From Patescibacteria group bacterium (GTDB lineage: Bacteria; Patescibacteriota; Minisyncoccia; Minisyncoccales; Minisyncoccaceae): a DNA stretch of 13,483 nucleotides. A program made the position numbers and the translations under genes. The stretch is taken from assembly GCA_012798645.1 (NCBI GenBank), contig JAAZMU010000080.1, forward strand, positions 1-13,483, read 5' to 3'. Of this stretch, positions 1 through 8,455 are shown one piece after another. The notes under the pieces were generated by a model, which worked only from the letters and a program-made list of their open reading frames with translations, had not been told where the DNA came from and made no database searches. The first letter of the stretch is position 1; each line of letters opens with the position of its first letter.

Positions 1-218
1 AATACATTTTTTTCATTTAATGCTATCTTATAAACACAAAACAAAGCAATATAAAAAATAATCAAAAATAATCCAAAAAAAATATTATCTAAAAAATGAG
101 AAATACCAAAACAATATTTACTTAAAAACAATAAAGGAATAAATAAAAAAAGAAACAGAAATTTTCTTAAATTCTTAAAACCAAAAACTATACTTTGCCT
201 AATATCCAAAACTTTCAT
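1..218 (-). CDS. Partial membrane protein, C-terminus beyond window edge
   Basis: An open frame begins with ATG at 218-216 and runs without a stop through the left edge, giving 72 complete codons. The protein starts MKVLDIRQSIVFGFKN, a short amphipathic or basic N-terminus. Two hydrophobic segments follow, at about residues 20-33 and 48-63, both rich in Phe, Leu and Ile, so it looks like an integral membrane protein. It lies 12 nt after the uvrC stop. A perfect TATAAT sits 6 nt before the ATG, so it may have its own leaderless transcript as well as readthrough from the uvr operon. I do not recognise the family; the visible part is too short to assign a function. Phe/Leu-rich frames can arise by chance in A+T-rich DNA, but the promoter, the spacing and the uninterrupted frame favour a real gene. 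Confidence 0.6.
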   Translation of the reverse strand, partial: MKVLDIRQSIVFGFKNLRKFLFLFLFIPLLFLSKYCFGISHFLDNIFFGLFLIIFYIALFCVYKIALNEKNV

Positions 219-224
219 ATTTAA

Positions 225-253
225 ATTATACTAAAACTGCTCTGATTGGGCAA
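225..253 (-). promoter_or_regulatory. Predicted promoter of the partial membrane-protein gene
   Basis: On the minus strand, a TTGCCC -35 (248-253) and a perfect TATAAT -10 (225-230) are 17 bp apart. The -10 ends 6 nt before the ATG at 218, so transcription would start at or next to the start codon. The promoter lies in the end of uvrC and its stop codon. This is a consensus match only. Confidence 0.45.
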
Positions 254-1433
254 GTTTTTTATGGTAAATAATAGCAAAACGATGCGCTTCATCTCGCACA
301 TTTATAAAAAGCTTTTTATTCTTTTCTATAAATAAAATAATATCTTTATCTTTACTTCCATACACAAATTCATTTTTTTTACGCTCTTTTCCTTTTGCAA
401 TCCCAAGAACAAAAATATTTTTAAACATTTTTTTAGCTAAATTAACTTGCGCCCTTCCTCCATCCACAAGAACAATATCAGGTATTCCCCACTCAAAATG
501 TTTTAGTCGTCTTTCAAAAACTTCTCTTAAACAATCAATATCGCTCTGCTTTAAAACTGTTTTAATTTTAAACTTTTTGTACTCATTTTTTATAGGTCCA
601 TTTAAATCAAATACTACCATACTTCCTACCTTATAATCCTTACCTAGGTTAGAAATATCATATCCTTCAATTCTTTTAATAAATACATCCTCTTTAAAAA
701 TATCCTCTACAAAACTTTTATTTATAAAAGAAATATCTTGTATTTTTTCTAAACTTCTAATCTGTATTTTTATTTTGTTTGCCTTTTCAAACTGCTCATT
801 TTTAGCATAATCTTTCATTTGTTTTTCTAAGTTTTTAATTACTGCTTTCTTCTTCCCATTTAAGAATTGAACAAGTGGCCTAATCACCCGCTTATCATAT
901 TCTTTTTCACTAATAAGTCCCTTACAAACTCCTAAACATTTTCTAATCTGAAAATCAAAACATGCTTTTTCTTGGTTTGGCTCACATCTTGATATAAAAA
1001 AAAGAGAATGCAAAATTCGTACAAGCTCAGATGTTTTAATGTTAGGATAAGGTCCAAACAGTTTTTTCATTACCCTTTTGTCAAAGCTCTTAAGCTCATG
1101 CTCCCTTATAGTTTTTAATTTAGGAAAAGGTTCTTTTGTTAAGTAAATATAAATCCAACTTTTATCATCCTTCCCCATTAAATTATATTTAGGCTTAAAT
1201 TTCTTAATATATTTAGCCTCTAAAATTGCTGCCTCTATTGCCGAATCCGTACTTATCCAATCTATTTTATTAACCTCTTCTATTAAAAGCTCAATTGGTC
1301 TTACATTCTTTGAATTTGAAAAATAACTCCTCACCCTACTTTTAAGAGAAGTGGCTTTTCCTACATATAAAAGTTTTTCCTTATTATAAAAAAGATAAAT
1401 ACCTGGAGTATCTGGTAAATTTTTAATATTCAT
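231..1433 (-). CDS. uvrC: UvrC excinuclease subunit, short form lacking the HhH region
   Basis: UvrC is the nuclease of nucleotide excision repair and cuts the damaged strand on both sides of the lesion after UvrB loads. At 400 residues it is far shorter than the usual roughly 600. The GIY-YIG domain is at about 10-85 (PGIY 10-13, YVG 23-25, Glu72 and Asn84 in the expected places). Cys150, 158, 166 and 170 fit the family's Fe-S cysteine cluster. A UVR (UvrB-binding) segment lies at about 200-230. The RNase H-like domain follows, with catalytic candidates Asp259 (EGYDIS), Asp324 (VDGG) and His384 (RDEAHRF). The protein ends 16 residues after His384, so the C-terminal tandem helix-hairpin-helix is absent. 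The ATG overlaps the uvrA stop (ATGA), implying translational coupling. It is the last uvr gene of the operon. Both nuclease sites look intact, so I read it as a functional reduced form and not a pseudogene. Confidence 0.95.
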   Translation of the reverse strand: MNIKNLPDTPGIYLFYNKEKLLYVGKATSLKSRVRSYFSNSKNVRPIELLIEEVNKIDWISTDSAIEAAILEAKYIKKFKPKYNLMGKDDKSWIYIYLTKEPFPKLKTIREHELKSFDKRVMKKLFGPYPNIKTSELVRILHSLFFISRCEPNQEKACFDFQIRKCLGVCKGLISEKEYDKRVIRPLVQFLNGKKKAVIKNLEKQMKDYAKNEQFEKANKIKIQIRSLEKIQDISFINKSFVEDIFKEDVFIKRIEGYDISNLGKDYKVGSMVVFDLNGPIKNEYKKFKIKTVLKQSDIDCLREVFERRLKHFEWGIPDIVLVDGGRAQVNLAKKMFKNIFVLGIAKGKERKKNEFVYGSKDKDIILFIEKNKKLFINVRDEAHRFAIIYHKKLAQSEQF

Positions 1434-3928
1434 AATACATTTTTTAAATATTTTCCTGTATAAGAAATTGTACTTTTTCTAGCAAGCTCTTCAGGCGTAC
1501 CTTCTGCCACAACATATCCTCCAAGGTCACCGCCAGAAGGTCCTAAATCAATAATCCAATCTGCTGTTTTAATAAAATCTAAATTATGTTCAATTACTAA
1601 AACCGTATTTCCCTGGGACACTAATCTTTGAACAACTTCTATTAATTTTTTAACATCCTCAAAATGAAGCCCTGTTGTTGGCTCATCTAATAAATACAAT
1701 GTTTTAGTTGTACTTTTTTTCGCAAGTTCTCTACTTAATTTCACTCTTTGCGCTTCTCCACCAGACAAAGTTCCTGCTGATTGTCCTAATCTTAAATACC
1801 CTAACCCTACATCATTTAATACTTTCAATTTATCGTAAATTTGAGGTATGTCTTTAAAAAACAAAACAGCTTGCTCAATTGTCATATTTAAAACATCTGC
1901 TATATTCTTTCCTTTGTAATAAACTTCTAATGTTTCTCTATTATATCTATTCCCCAAACAAACATCACAAACAATTTCTACATTAGGTAGAAAGTGCATT
2001 TCTATTTCTATAAAGCCTCGCCCTGCACAATGCTCACATCTCCCCGAATGAACATTAAAGCTAAATCTGCCTGGCTTAAACCCTTTTATTCTTGCCTCTT
2101 TAGTTGACGCAAACAATTCCCTTATATGATCAAACACCTTCGTGTATGTTGCTGGATTTGACCTTGGTGTTCTTCCTATTGGAGATTGATCAATTCTAAT
2201 TACTTTATCAATATACTCTAAATTCTTAATCTGAGAAACTTGCTTTTTAAATCCTTCAATTCTTAGTTTTCTATTAATTATATAATTATAAATAACATCG
2301 TTCATTAATGTAGATTTCCCTGACCCAGAAACACCAGTTAAGCATACTAATCTTTGAAGAGGAATTTTTGTGTTAATATTCTTTAAATTGTTTGCAAACG
2401 CATTTTCAATCTCAAGTATAGGAATCCTCTTATTCACACTTCTTCTTGTTTTAGGTGTCTCTATTTTAAGCTCTTTTCTTAAATATTTTGAGGTCAAAGT
2501 CTTTACGGACTTATCAAAAAGCATATTTTCAAGTGAACCAGAAAAAACTATATTTCCGCCATGTTCTCCTGCATAGGGGCCAAAATCTACAATCCAATCA
2601 GATGCTAATATTGTATCTTCGTCGTGCTCAACCACAATAATCGTATTTCCCATATCACATAAATTTCTTAATGTTTTAACAAGTTTTTCATTGTCTTTTT
2701 GGTGAAGTCCAATTGTTGGCTCATCTAAAACATAAAGTGCTCCTACAAGTTTTGTTCCCACTTGAGATGCTAATCTAATCCTTTGTGCTTCTCCACCAGA
2801 TAATGTTCCAGACCGTCTACTCAAATTAATATAGTCTAATCCTACATTTAACAAAAACTCTAAACGATTTTTAATCTCATTTAAAATAATCTCTGCTATT
2901 TCCTTTTCTTTTGAAGTTAATTTTAAATTAGAAATAAAATCAAAAGCTTCTTTAATATTTAAATTAGAAACATTCCAAATGTTCTTTTCATTTATCTTCA
3001 CGCTAAGGGCATTCTTATTTAATCTCTTCCCTAAGCAAACAGGGCATGGTTTAGAAGAAAAAAAGCTTTTTGTTCCAAGCCCCTTACAAAATTCACATGC
3101 CCCATAAGGACTATTAAAACTAAAAAGTCTTGGCTCTATTTCAGGGAAACTAAACCCACATTTAGGGCATGAATAACTTGTACTAAAAACAAATTCTTCA
3201 CTATCTATTTTTAAAACGCAAAGACCGTTTGACATATCAACCGCAGTCTCAATTGCTTCGCTTATTCTAAACTCAAAATCTTTATCAAACTTTATATCTT
3301 CGAATCTGTCTATAACGATTTCAATTGTATGCTTCTTCTTTTTTTCAATAAGAACCCTTTTTTTCAAATCCTTAAATTCTCCGTCTATCCTTGCCTCCAA
3401 AAAACCTGCTTCATATATATCTTGAATTAATTGAAAATACTCACCTTTTCTCCCTCTAACAATAGGAGATAAAATAACAAAATCCTTTTCTTTAATTACT
3501 CTTGTCTTCACACTCTCTATTATTTCATCAATTGCCATTTTATCTATTTGCGTTGCACAAAGCGGACAAAAGGGCTTCCCTATCCTTGCAAACAAAACTC
3601 TTAGATAGTCATATATTTCCGTTATTGTAGCCACTGTTGATCTTGGGTTTGCATTATGCGCTTTTTGATTTATTGCAATTGCAGGAGATAATCCCTCTAT
3701 CTCATCCACATTTGGTTTTTGCATTCCTCCTAAAAATTGCCTTGCATAAGTAGATAAAGATTCTAAATACCTTCTCTGCCCTTCTGCAAAAATAGTATCA
3801 AAAGCTAAGCTGGACTTTCCTGACCCAGACAACCCTGTAAACACAATCATCTTTTCTCTTGGAATTTCAAGTGAAACATTTTTAAGATTATGCTCTCTTG
3901 CACCTTTTATAATAATTTTATTTTGCAT
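1430..3928 (-). CDS. uvrA: UvrA damage-recognition ATPase, insertion domain missing
   Basis: UvrA is the ABC-type ATPase dimer that finds DNA damage and delivers UvrB. It has 832 residues against about 940 in most bacteria. First ATPase: Walker [10 protein letters not shown] (32-40), signature LSGGEAQR (376-383), Walker [10 protein letters not shown] (401-409). Second: Walker [10 protein letters not shown] (532-540), signature LSGGEAQR (721-728), Walker [10 protein letters not shown] (747-755). The UvrB-binding region falls at about 125-245. Zinc modules: Cys254/257 with 278/281, and Cys631/634 with 654/657. After Cys281 only 13 residues precede the CPVC of the next conserved CxxCxGxRL motif (295-303); this gap normally holds the roughly 110-residue insertion domain, which explains the shorter length. 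The start overlaps the uvrB stop by 11 nt and the stop overlaps the uvrC start by 4 nt. All ATPase and zinc motifs are intact, so it should be active. Confidence 0.97.
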   Translation of the reverse strand: MQNKIIIKGAREHNLKNVSLEIPREKMIVFTGLSGSGKSSLAFDTIFAEGQRRYLESLSTYARQFLGGMQKPNVDEIEGLSPAIAINQKAHNANPRSTVATITEIYDYLRVLFARIGKPFCPLCATQIDKMAIDEIIESVKTRVIKEKDFVILSPIVRGRKGEYFQLIQDIYEAGFLEARIDGEFKDLKKRVLIEKKKKHTIEIVIDRFEDIKFDKDFEFRISEAIETAVDMSNGLCVLKIDSEEFVFSTSYSCPKCGFSFPEIEPRLFSFNSPYGACEFCKGLGTKSFFSSKPCPVCLGKRLNKNALSVKINEKNIWNVSNLNIKEAFDFISNLKLTSKEKEIAEIILNEIKNRLEFLLNVGLDYINLSRRSGTLSGGEAQRIRLASQVGTKLVGALYVLDEPTIGLHQKDNEKLVKTLRNLCDMGNTIIVVEHDEDTILASDWIVDFGPYAGEHGGNIVFSGSLENMLFDKSVKTLTSKYLRKELKIETPKTRRSVNKRIPILEIENAFANNLKNINTKIPLQRLVCLTGVSGSGKSTLMNDVIYNYIINRKLRIEGFKKQVSQIKNLEYIDKVIRIDQSPIGRTPRSNPATYTKVFDHIRELFASTKEARIKGFKPGRFSFNVHSGRCEHCAGRGFIEIEMHFLPNVEIVCDVCLGNRYNRETLEVYYKGKNIADVLNMTIEQAVLFFKDIPQIYDKLKVLNDVGLGYLRLGQSAGTLSGGEAQRVKLSRELAKKSTTKTLYLLDEPTTGLHFEDVKKLIEVVQRLVSQGNTVLVIEHNLDFIKTADWIIDLGPSGGDLGGYVVAEGTPEELARKSTISYTGKYLKNVL

Positions 3929-5912
3929 TTTTCTTAAATTCTTTTTCTAATTCTTTAAGCTCATCTCGTAAAATTGTTGCCAGTTCAAACTCTAATTTCT
4001 CTGCTGCCTCTTGCATTTGTTTTTTCTTCTCCCTTATTATCTCCTTTGAATTTCTATTATCTCCTAATAAATCCAATTTAAGTGTTTCCTTTTTAAGCCC
4101 AAACTGATCTAATATATTCGTGATCGCTTTTTTAATAGTCTTTGGTGTAATATTATTTTCCTTATTATACTTTAACTGTAATTCTCTTCTCCTTTTTGTT
4201 TCTGAAACCGCACTTTGAATAGATAACGTAGTTTCTTCAGCATACAAAATAACTCTACCATTTTCATTCCTAGCAGCCCTCCCAATTGTTTGAATTAAAC
4301 TGGTTTCATTCCTTAAAAACCCTTCTTTATCAGCATCCAATATTAAAACAAGAGATACTTCAGGAATGTCTAACCCCTCTCTAATTAAATTAACTCCAAC
4401 AATAACATCTATAAGACCTTTTCTTAAATCCGTAATAATTTGAACTCTATCTAAAGTCTTAACATCGGAATGTAAATATTTAACTTTTAACTTTTTCTCT
4501 TCTAAAAAAGCTGTTAAATCTTCAGCCATTCTTTTTGTTAAAGTAGTTACTAATGTTTTTTCTCCTTTTTCAACCTGTTTTTCAACCTCTTTAATCAAAT
4601 CATCTACCTGAGATAAATTCTTTGCTGTTGAAACAATTGGCCTAATCTCTATTTTTGGATCCACAAGCCCTGTTGGTCTTACTATCTGCTCTACAACATT
4701 CTGACTTAATGCAATTTCTTCTTTAGAAGGAGTCGCAGAAACATAGATAACATTTTTAATTAAATCATTAAATTCTGTATACCTTAAAGGACGATTATCA
4801 TACGCTGAGGGGAGTCTAAAACCATGCTCTATTAAAGCCTTTTTCCTAGCCCTATCTCCATTATACATTGCTTTCAATTGCGGAAGTGTAACATGAGATT
4901 CATCAATAACAACTAAAAAATCCTTTTCGACTTCTTTAAAATAATCAAGTAAAGTAAAAGGCGGTTCTCCTTTTTTTCTTTTATCAAAATGCGCTGAATA
5001 ATTTTCTATTCCCCGACAATATCCAATATTTTCTATCATCTCAAGGTCATAATTGACTTTCCTTTTAAGTCTTTCATACTCTAAAATCTTCCCTTGTTTT
5101 TCAAAATACTTTAATCTTTGATTGAGCTCTTTCCTAATACTACTTAAAGCTGAATATTTTTCCATTTCATTAATGATATAGTGAGTTGCAGGAAATATAT
5201 TAACTTGCTCTAAATCCCTAATGTGCCTTTTTGTAATAAAATCTAATAACTCTATCTTCTCTATCTTATCTGAAATTATAAAACGATAAATAGATTTTTC
5301 GTTCACAGGCATAACTTCTAAAACCTGCCCTCTTAGTCTAAATGTTCCTCTTCTAAGGTCAGAAGAAGTTCTTTCAAAATGAATCTCAACTAACTTTTTA
5401 GCCAACTCTCTATGCTTAATATTTTCTCCTTGTCTAAATCTAAAAATAATTTTCTCGTATTGTTTAGGAGAGCCCAAACCATAAATAGCTGAAACAGAAG
5501 AAACAATGATTACATCTTTTCTTGTTAAAAGCGCTTGTGTTGACGCATGCCTTAATCTATCAATCTCATCATTTATCTGTGCTTCCTTTTCAATATATGT
5601 ATCCGTACTTGGCAAATAACTTTCTGGCTGATAATAATCATAATAACTTACAAAATACTCTACTGCATTTTTCTTAAAAACCTCCCTAAACTCATTGCAT
5701 AGCTGTGCAGCCAACGTCTTATTATGCGATATAACTAATGTTGGTTTTTTAAATTTTTCAATCACATTAGCTATGGTAAAAGTTTTTCCAGAACCAGTTA
5801 CTCCTAAAAGTGTTTGCCTATTAAATCCTTTTTTCAAACCACAAAAAAGCCCATCAATCGCCTTGGGCTGATCTCCTTTTGGTTTAATTTTTGCTTCCAA
5901 TTTAAAATCCAT
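3918..5912 (-). CDS. uvrB: UvrB excinuclease subunit
   Basis: UvrB receives the lesion from UvrA, verifies it with its helicase-like ATPase and recruits UvrC. The 664 residues match the usual full length. Visible landmarks: Walker A GVTGSGKT (37-44); the damage-probing beta-hairpin with its [12 protein letters not shown] signature (90-101); a UvrA-interacting region at about 150-250; the DEAD-like box DESH (337-340); VSATPS (391-396); helicase motif [11 protein letters not shown] (541-549); and a C-terminal UVR coiled coil (about 625-660) that would bind the matching segment of UvrC. It is the first uvr gene and lies 56 nt after the SIMPL gene. No clear Shine-Dalgarno sequence is present. A possible -10 (TATTCT) and an inverted repeat lie just before the ATG, so this may be the regulated entry point of the operon. 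Confidence 0.98.
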   Translation of the reverse strand: MDFKLEAKIKPKGDQPKAIDGLFCGLKKGFNRQTLLGVTGSGKTFTIANVIEKFKKPTLVISHNKTLAAQLCNEFREVFKKNAVEYFVSYYDYYQPESYLPSTDTYIEKEAQINDEIDRLRHASTQALLTRKDVIIVSSVSAIYGLGSPKQYEKIIFRFRQGENIKHRELAKKLVEIHFERTSSDLRRGTFRLRGQVLEVMPVNEKSIYRFIISDKIEKIELLDFITKRHIRDLEQVNIFPATHYIINEMEKYSALSSIRKELNQRLKYFEKQGKILEYERLKRKVNYDLEMIENIGYCRGIENYSAHFDKRKKGEPPFTLLDYFKEVEKDFLVVIDESHVTLPQLKAMYNGDRARKKALIEHGFRLPSAYDNRPLRYTEFNDLIKNVIYVSATPSKEEIALSQNVVEQIVRPTGLVDPKIEIRPIVSTAKNLSQVDDLIKEVEKQVEKGEKTLVTTLTKRMAEDLTAFLEEKKLKVKYLHSDVKTLDRVQIITDLRKGLIDVIVGVNLIREGLDIPEVSLVLILDADKEGFLRNETSLIQTIGRAARNENGRVILYAEETTLSIQSAVSETKRRRELQLKYNKENNITPKTIKKAITNILDQFGLKKETLKLDLLGDNRNSKEIIREKKKQMQEAAEKLEFELATILRDELKELEKEFKKNAK

Positions 5913-5930
5913 GGTAAAGAATACTTACCA
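5912..5930 (-). promoter_or_regulatory. Inverted repeat over a candidate -10 box and uvrB start
   Basis: A perfect 6-bp inverted repeat, TGGTAA-N7-TTACCA, occupies 5912-5930 and reaches the first base of the uvrB ATG. On the minus strand the centre contains TATTCT (5918-5923), a plausible -10 only 5 nt before the ATG. No convincing -35 was found 17 bp upstream. If the -10 is real, the repeat is well placed to be a repressor site for uvrBAC. It does not match the LexA boxes I know (CTG-N10-CAG, or CGAAC-N4-GTTCG). Confidence 0.35.
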
Positions 5931-5968
5931 AATTTAATTACATAAATCAATACAATTTAAGAGTTTTT

Positions 5969-6718
5969 TTATTTCACCCTATATATAATGGTGACATTAG
6001 ATATGATACTATTTTCACCAACTTGAATTGAAGGTGCGCCCACTGTTGCATCCACCATACTCATCTCTTTTATTAAACGTTCATTTACAACAGGATTATA
6101 TCCTCCTTGGTCTTCATAAAAATTAACAATATCTTTTATTTTAACACCTAAATCTTTTTCAAGCTTATTAGCCTTATCTTGCGCATTTTTTATTGCCTGC
6201 TCTCTTGCCTGCTCTCTTAAAACATCATCATTATCAATTATAAACTGCAAATTGCTAACATCATTAGCACCTTTTTCTGTTGCTCCCTCAATAATATCTC
6301 CTACAATATCTAAATCTCTCACTTTAACACTTAAACTTTGTCTAACATCATATCCAGCTAAATAACGATTTCTGTAATCATTATAATATTCATATCTTGG
6401 CACAATACTATACTGGCTAGTTTTAATATCTCTATCCTCTATATTGTTTTCTTTTAAAAACGCAATTATTGCATTTCCTTTTGTATTATTATCTTCTGTT
6501 GCTAATTTTAAACTCTTATTCTCAGAAACAACAGTTAAAACAATATGTGCAACATCTGGCTTTGCATAAATCTCAGCAAACCCAGTCACTGATATTAAAT
6601 TATCTTTTTCTTTATCTATCCCTAAATTAAAAGCTAAAACAGGTATAGTAATAATTAAAACTAAAATAAATATATTTATTAAGTTTCTAAAAGTTTTGTT
6701 TAAAAATGTATTTTCCAT
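5969..6718 (-). CDS. Membrane-anchored SIMPL-domain (DUF541) protein
   Basis: This 249-residue protein has one N-terminal hydrophobic segment (about 14-32), a signal anchor or uncleaved signal peptide, followed by a SIMPL/DUF541 domain over about 40-248. Family marks include the opening ISVTGFAEIYAKPDVAHIVL, the middle GYDVRQSLSVKVRD stretch, an Ala/Lys/Gln-rich helix (about 168-190) running into KANKLEKDLGVK, and the closing V(T/S)I-type strand. SIMPL proteins are extracytoplasmic; characterised relatives such as BP26/Omp28 are envelope proteins that can form ring-like assemblies, and their biochemical role is poorly defined. The gene starts 5 nt after the preceding acidic-protein gene, so the two are surely co-transcribed, and it is 56 nt before uvrB. 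The link to DNA repair is probably positional only. Confidence 0.88.
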   Translation of the reverse strand: MENTFLNKTFRNLINIFILVLIITIPVLAFNLGIDKEKDNLISVTGFAEIYAKPDVAHIVLTVVSENKSLKLATEDNNTKGNAIIAFLKENNIEDRDIKTSQYSIVPRYEYYNDYRNRYLAGYDVRQSLSVKVRDLDIVGDIIEGATEKGANDVSNLQFIIDNDDVLREQAREQAIKNAQDKANKLEKDLGVKIKDIVNFYEDQGGYNPVVNERLIKEMSMVDATVGAPSIQVGENSIISNVTIIYRVK

Positions 6719-6723
6719 ATTTT

Positions 6724-7563
6724 TTATTCTTCATTTAAATCGAATTCAGTAAGGTCATCATAAGGACCATAGACTCGATCATTTAAATTAATATAATAAT
6801 TATTATCTTTAATATAATAAAAACCTACTTCGTTTCCATAAAATTCAATAGTTGGTTTTTCTAAATAAGGGCCACTTATTTCACCGTTTAAATTAACATA
6901 AAACTCATCATCATATTCTATTAATATAGCCCATTCTTCTTCGTTGTTTACAATCTCTACATTTTCATAAGGACCAAATTCCTCATCGCCAATAAAAACA
7001 AACTTATTTTCTTCTTCATCAATATATACCGAAATACTTGTAGTTTTAACAATCACTTCCTCTTCAAGAGTTAAGCCAGATTCTTCCTCAAAAACTTCTT
7101 CCTCTTCCTCTTCTTCCTCAAAAAGGAAATCATCATCATCAATATAATCTTCTTTACCTCCACCTAAAAAAATACTACAAGCTATATTATTTTCATTACA
7201 ATAAAAAACATTAACATCTTTAATTCCTTCATTATCCATACATAGCTTCGTTCCATCTCTTTCTAAAGAAAAACAATATGCTTGGCTTTCAAAATTGAAA
7301 TTACTAACAATCTTAATCGCCCCAAGTGCTTTAAGCGTATCAACTCCACTCAAAATCTTTTCATTATCGTTAAAATTCCTCCCCTCTCTTATATCCTCTT
7401 CTATTATACTCTTAATTTTAGCAAGTTCAATATTTATCCTATCCTCTATAGCTACTTCGTCTTGTTGAGGAAGATCACTATCTTTATTCTCCAAAAATAG
7501 GAAAAATCCTCCAGCTAAAGCAAATAAAACTATAACAATAATTAAAATTAGTTTTTTATTCAT
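6724..7563 (-). CDS. Membrane-anchored acidic protein with three GPY repeats
   Basis: I do not recognise a named family. The 279-residue protein has a basic N-terminus and one membrane segment (about 4-24). An extracytoplasmic region at about 35-130 has four cysteines (97, 108, 122, 129); its AYCFSLERDGTKLCMDNEG stretch resembles the C-terminal part of type IV pilin-like proteins. A very acidic linker follows (139-168, nearly all Asp/Glu). The C-terminus carries three repeats of 34-35 residues, each ending in GPY (197-199, 231-233, 266-268), with the pattern F/Y-x-V/I-N-L-N-G/D-x(3-4)-GPY, probably blade-like beta repeats. Its start overlaps the end of the DUF5671 gene by 8 nt and it ends 5 nt before the SIMPL gene. 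The acid tract might bind cations or act as a spacer; that is inference. Confidence 0.8.
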   Translation of the reverse strand: MNKKLILIIVIVLFALAGGFFLFLENKDSDLPQQDEVAIEDRINIELAKIKSIIEEDIREGRNFNDNEKILSGVDTLKALGAIKIVSNFNFESQAYCFSLERDGTKLCMDNEGIKDVNVFYCNENNIACSIFLGGGKEDYIDDDDFLFEEEEEEEEVFEEESGLTLEEEVIVKTTSISVYIDEEENKFVFIGDEEFGPYENVEIVNNEEEWAILIEYDDEFYVNLNGEISGPYLEKPTIEFYGNEVGFYYIKDNNYYINLNDRVYGPYDDLTEFDLNEE

Positions 7564-8416
7564 AATATATATTTATTTCAATACAATTATAACCTTGGCT
7601 ATGCTCCCATCTTTCGTCTAAATAACTTTTCCTCTCTTTTAATATATTAGATGATGAAAAATAAGTACAGAGTCTATACTTTTTTTCTCCAACAATTTCA
7701 TAAACATACTCTTCATTATTCACAGGATTAACAAAATTTAAAGAGAAATATCTAATACTATCTTTGAGATTATTCAATGTTTCTGGCAACTCTTCGTTTT
7801 TATTGTAATACTCCTGCAAGGCATAATCTATATTATTAAAATCTTGTAAAATCATATCATCTATTTTTCTATTCCGTGCCTCAGTAGGCGATTCCACTAT
7901 AAAAAATGAAGCAATAAGTCCACTTAAAACGAAAATCAAAGAAACTAAAAAAAATACTTTATTCACTTTAAAATCAGTAAACTCTTGTCTTTTAATATCA
8001 TAAAAGTAAAAGCCGAAAATCAAGCAAGCAATAAATAAAACTGTTAAGGCTTTAAAAATGAAATTAATAGTAAGGGCTCCATCTAGAAATGTATTTAAAA
8101 TACCCATTAAAGCACCTATCACAACTACGCTTGAAATAAACAAGATAAAATAGACAAGCCATTTTCTAACCTCTGAATCTTTGTTAAGCTCTCCTGTTTT
8201 CAAAGAAGAATATATTGCATTCATTGAAAAATAAAAAATGGGTGAAGCTATTAAAATTCCAGACATAGAAGATTTTAAAGAAGAACCACCATACTTTGCA
8301 ATATCTGGAGAAAATTTATCTATTATTTCAAATACTATACCACCAAAAGATAATGACATTATAAATAATGTTACAAGTGAAAGCATATAGTAGAAAGCGA
8401 ATTTTGCTGAATTCAT
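7556..8416 (-). CDS. DUF5671-type membrane protein with pilin-like C-terminal domain
   Basis: The 286-residue protein has five predicted membrane helices (about 7-29, 51-69, 86-106, 118-138 and 153-174). Their layout, including the SEVRKWLVYFILFISSVVVIG segment, fits the DUF5671 family, whose function is unknown. After the last helix comes a soluble tail (about 180-286) that begins like a pseudopilin: RNRKIDDMILQDFNNIDYALQEYY, then NEELPETLNNL and a NPVNNEEYVYEIVGEKKYRLC core. Such tails occur in exported pilin-like proteins, where this region forms the small beta-sheet lobe. It is the first gene of the envelope cluster and has its own predicted promoter; the following gene starts 8 nt before its stop. 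Family assignment is from memory of sequence patterns. A role in surface structures or cell-envelope assembly is inference. Confidence 0.82.
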   Translation of the reverse strand: MNSAKFAFYYMLSLVTLFIMSLSFGGIVFEIIDKFSPDIAKYGGSSLKSSMSGILIASPIFYFSMNAIYSSLKTGELNKDSEVRKWLVYFILFISSVVVIGALMGILNTFLDGALTINFIFKALTVLFIACLIFGFYFYDIKRQEFTDFKVNKVFFLVSLIFVLSGLIASFFIVESPTEARNRKIDDMILQDFNNIDYALQEYYNKNEELPETLNNLKDSIRYFSLNFVNPVNNEEYVYEIVGEKKYRLCTYFSSSNILKERKSYLDERWEHSQGYNCIEINIYYE

Positions 8417-8426
8417 ATGTATTCAT

Positions 8427-8455
8427 ATAATATCACACTCAAAAAATAAAATCAA
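8427..8455 (-). promoter_or_regulatory. Extended -10 promoter of the DUF5671 gene
   Basis: On the minus strand, TTGATT (8450-8455) and TATTAT (8427-8432) are separated by 17 bp, with an upstream TGA giving an extended -10 (TG-N-TATTAT). The -10 ends 10 nt before the ATG, so the leader would be about 3-4 nt. The -35 overlaps the stop codon of the preceding gene, so the envelope/uvr transcript can start independently of it. Confidence 0.55.

Noticed and set aside
1..230. A frameshifted remnant of the UvrC HhH domain downstream of uvrC
   Set aside because: No HhH-like sequence was seen after the stop; the open frame there encodes hydrophobic membrane segments.
2370..2576. Plus-strand open frame of 68 codons inside uvrA
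   Set aside because: It is antisense to a conserved, fully intact uvrA region and shows no domain or promoter of its own.
7282..7500. Plus-strand open frame of 72 codons opposite the GPY-repeat gene
   Set aside because: Its composition reflects the complement of the opposing gene, and no start signals are visible.
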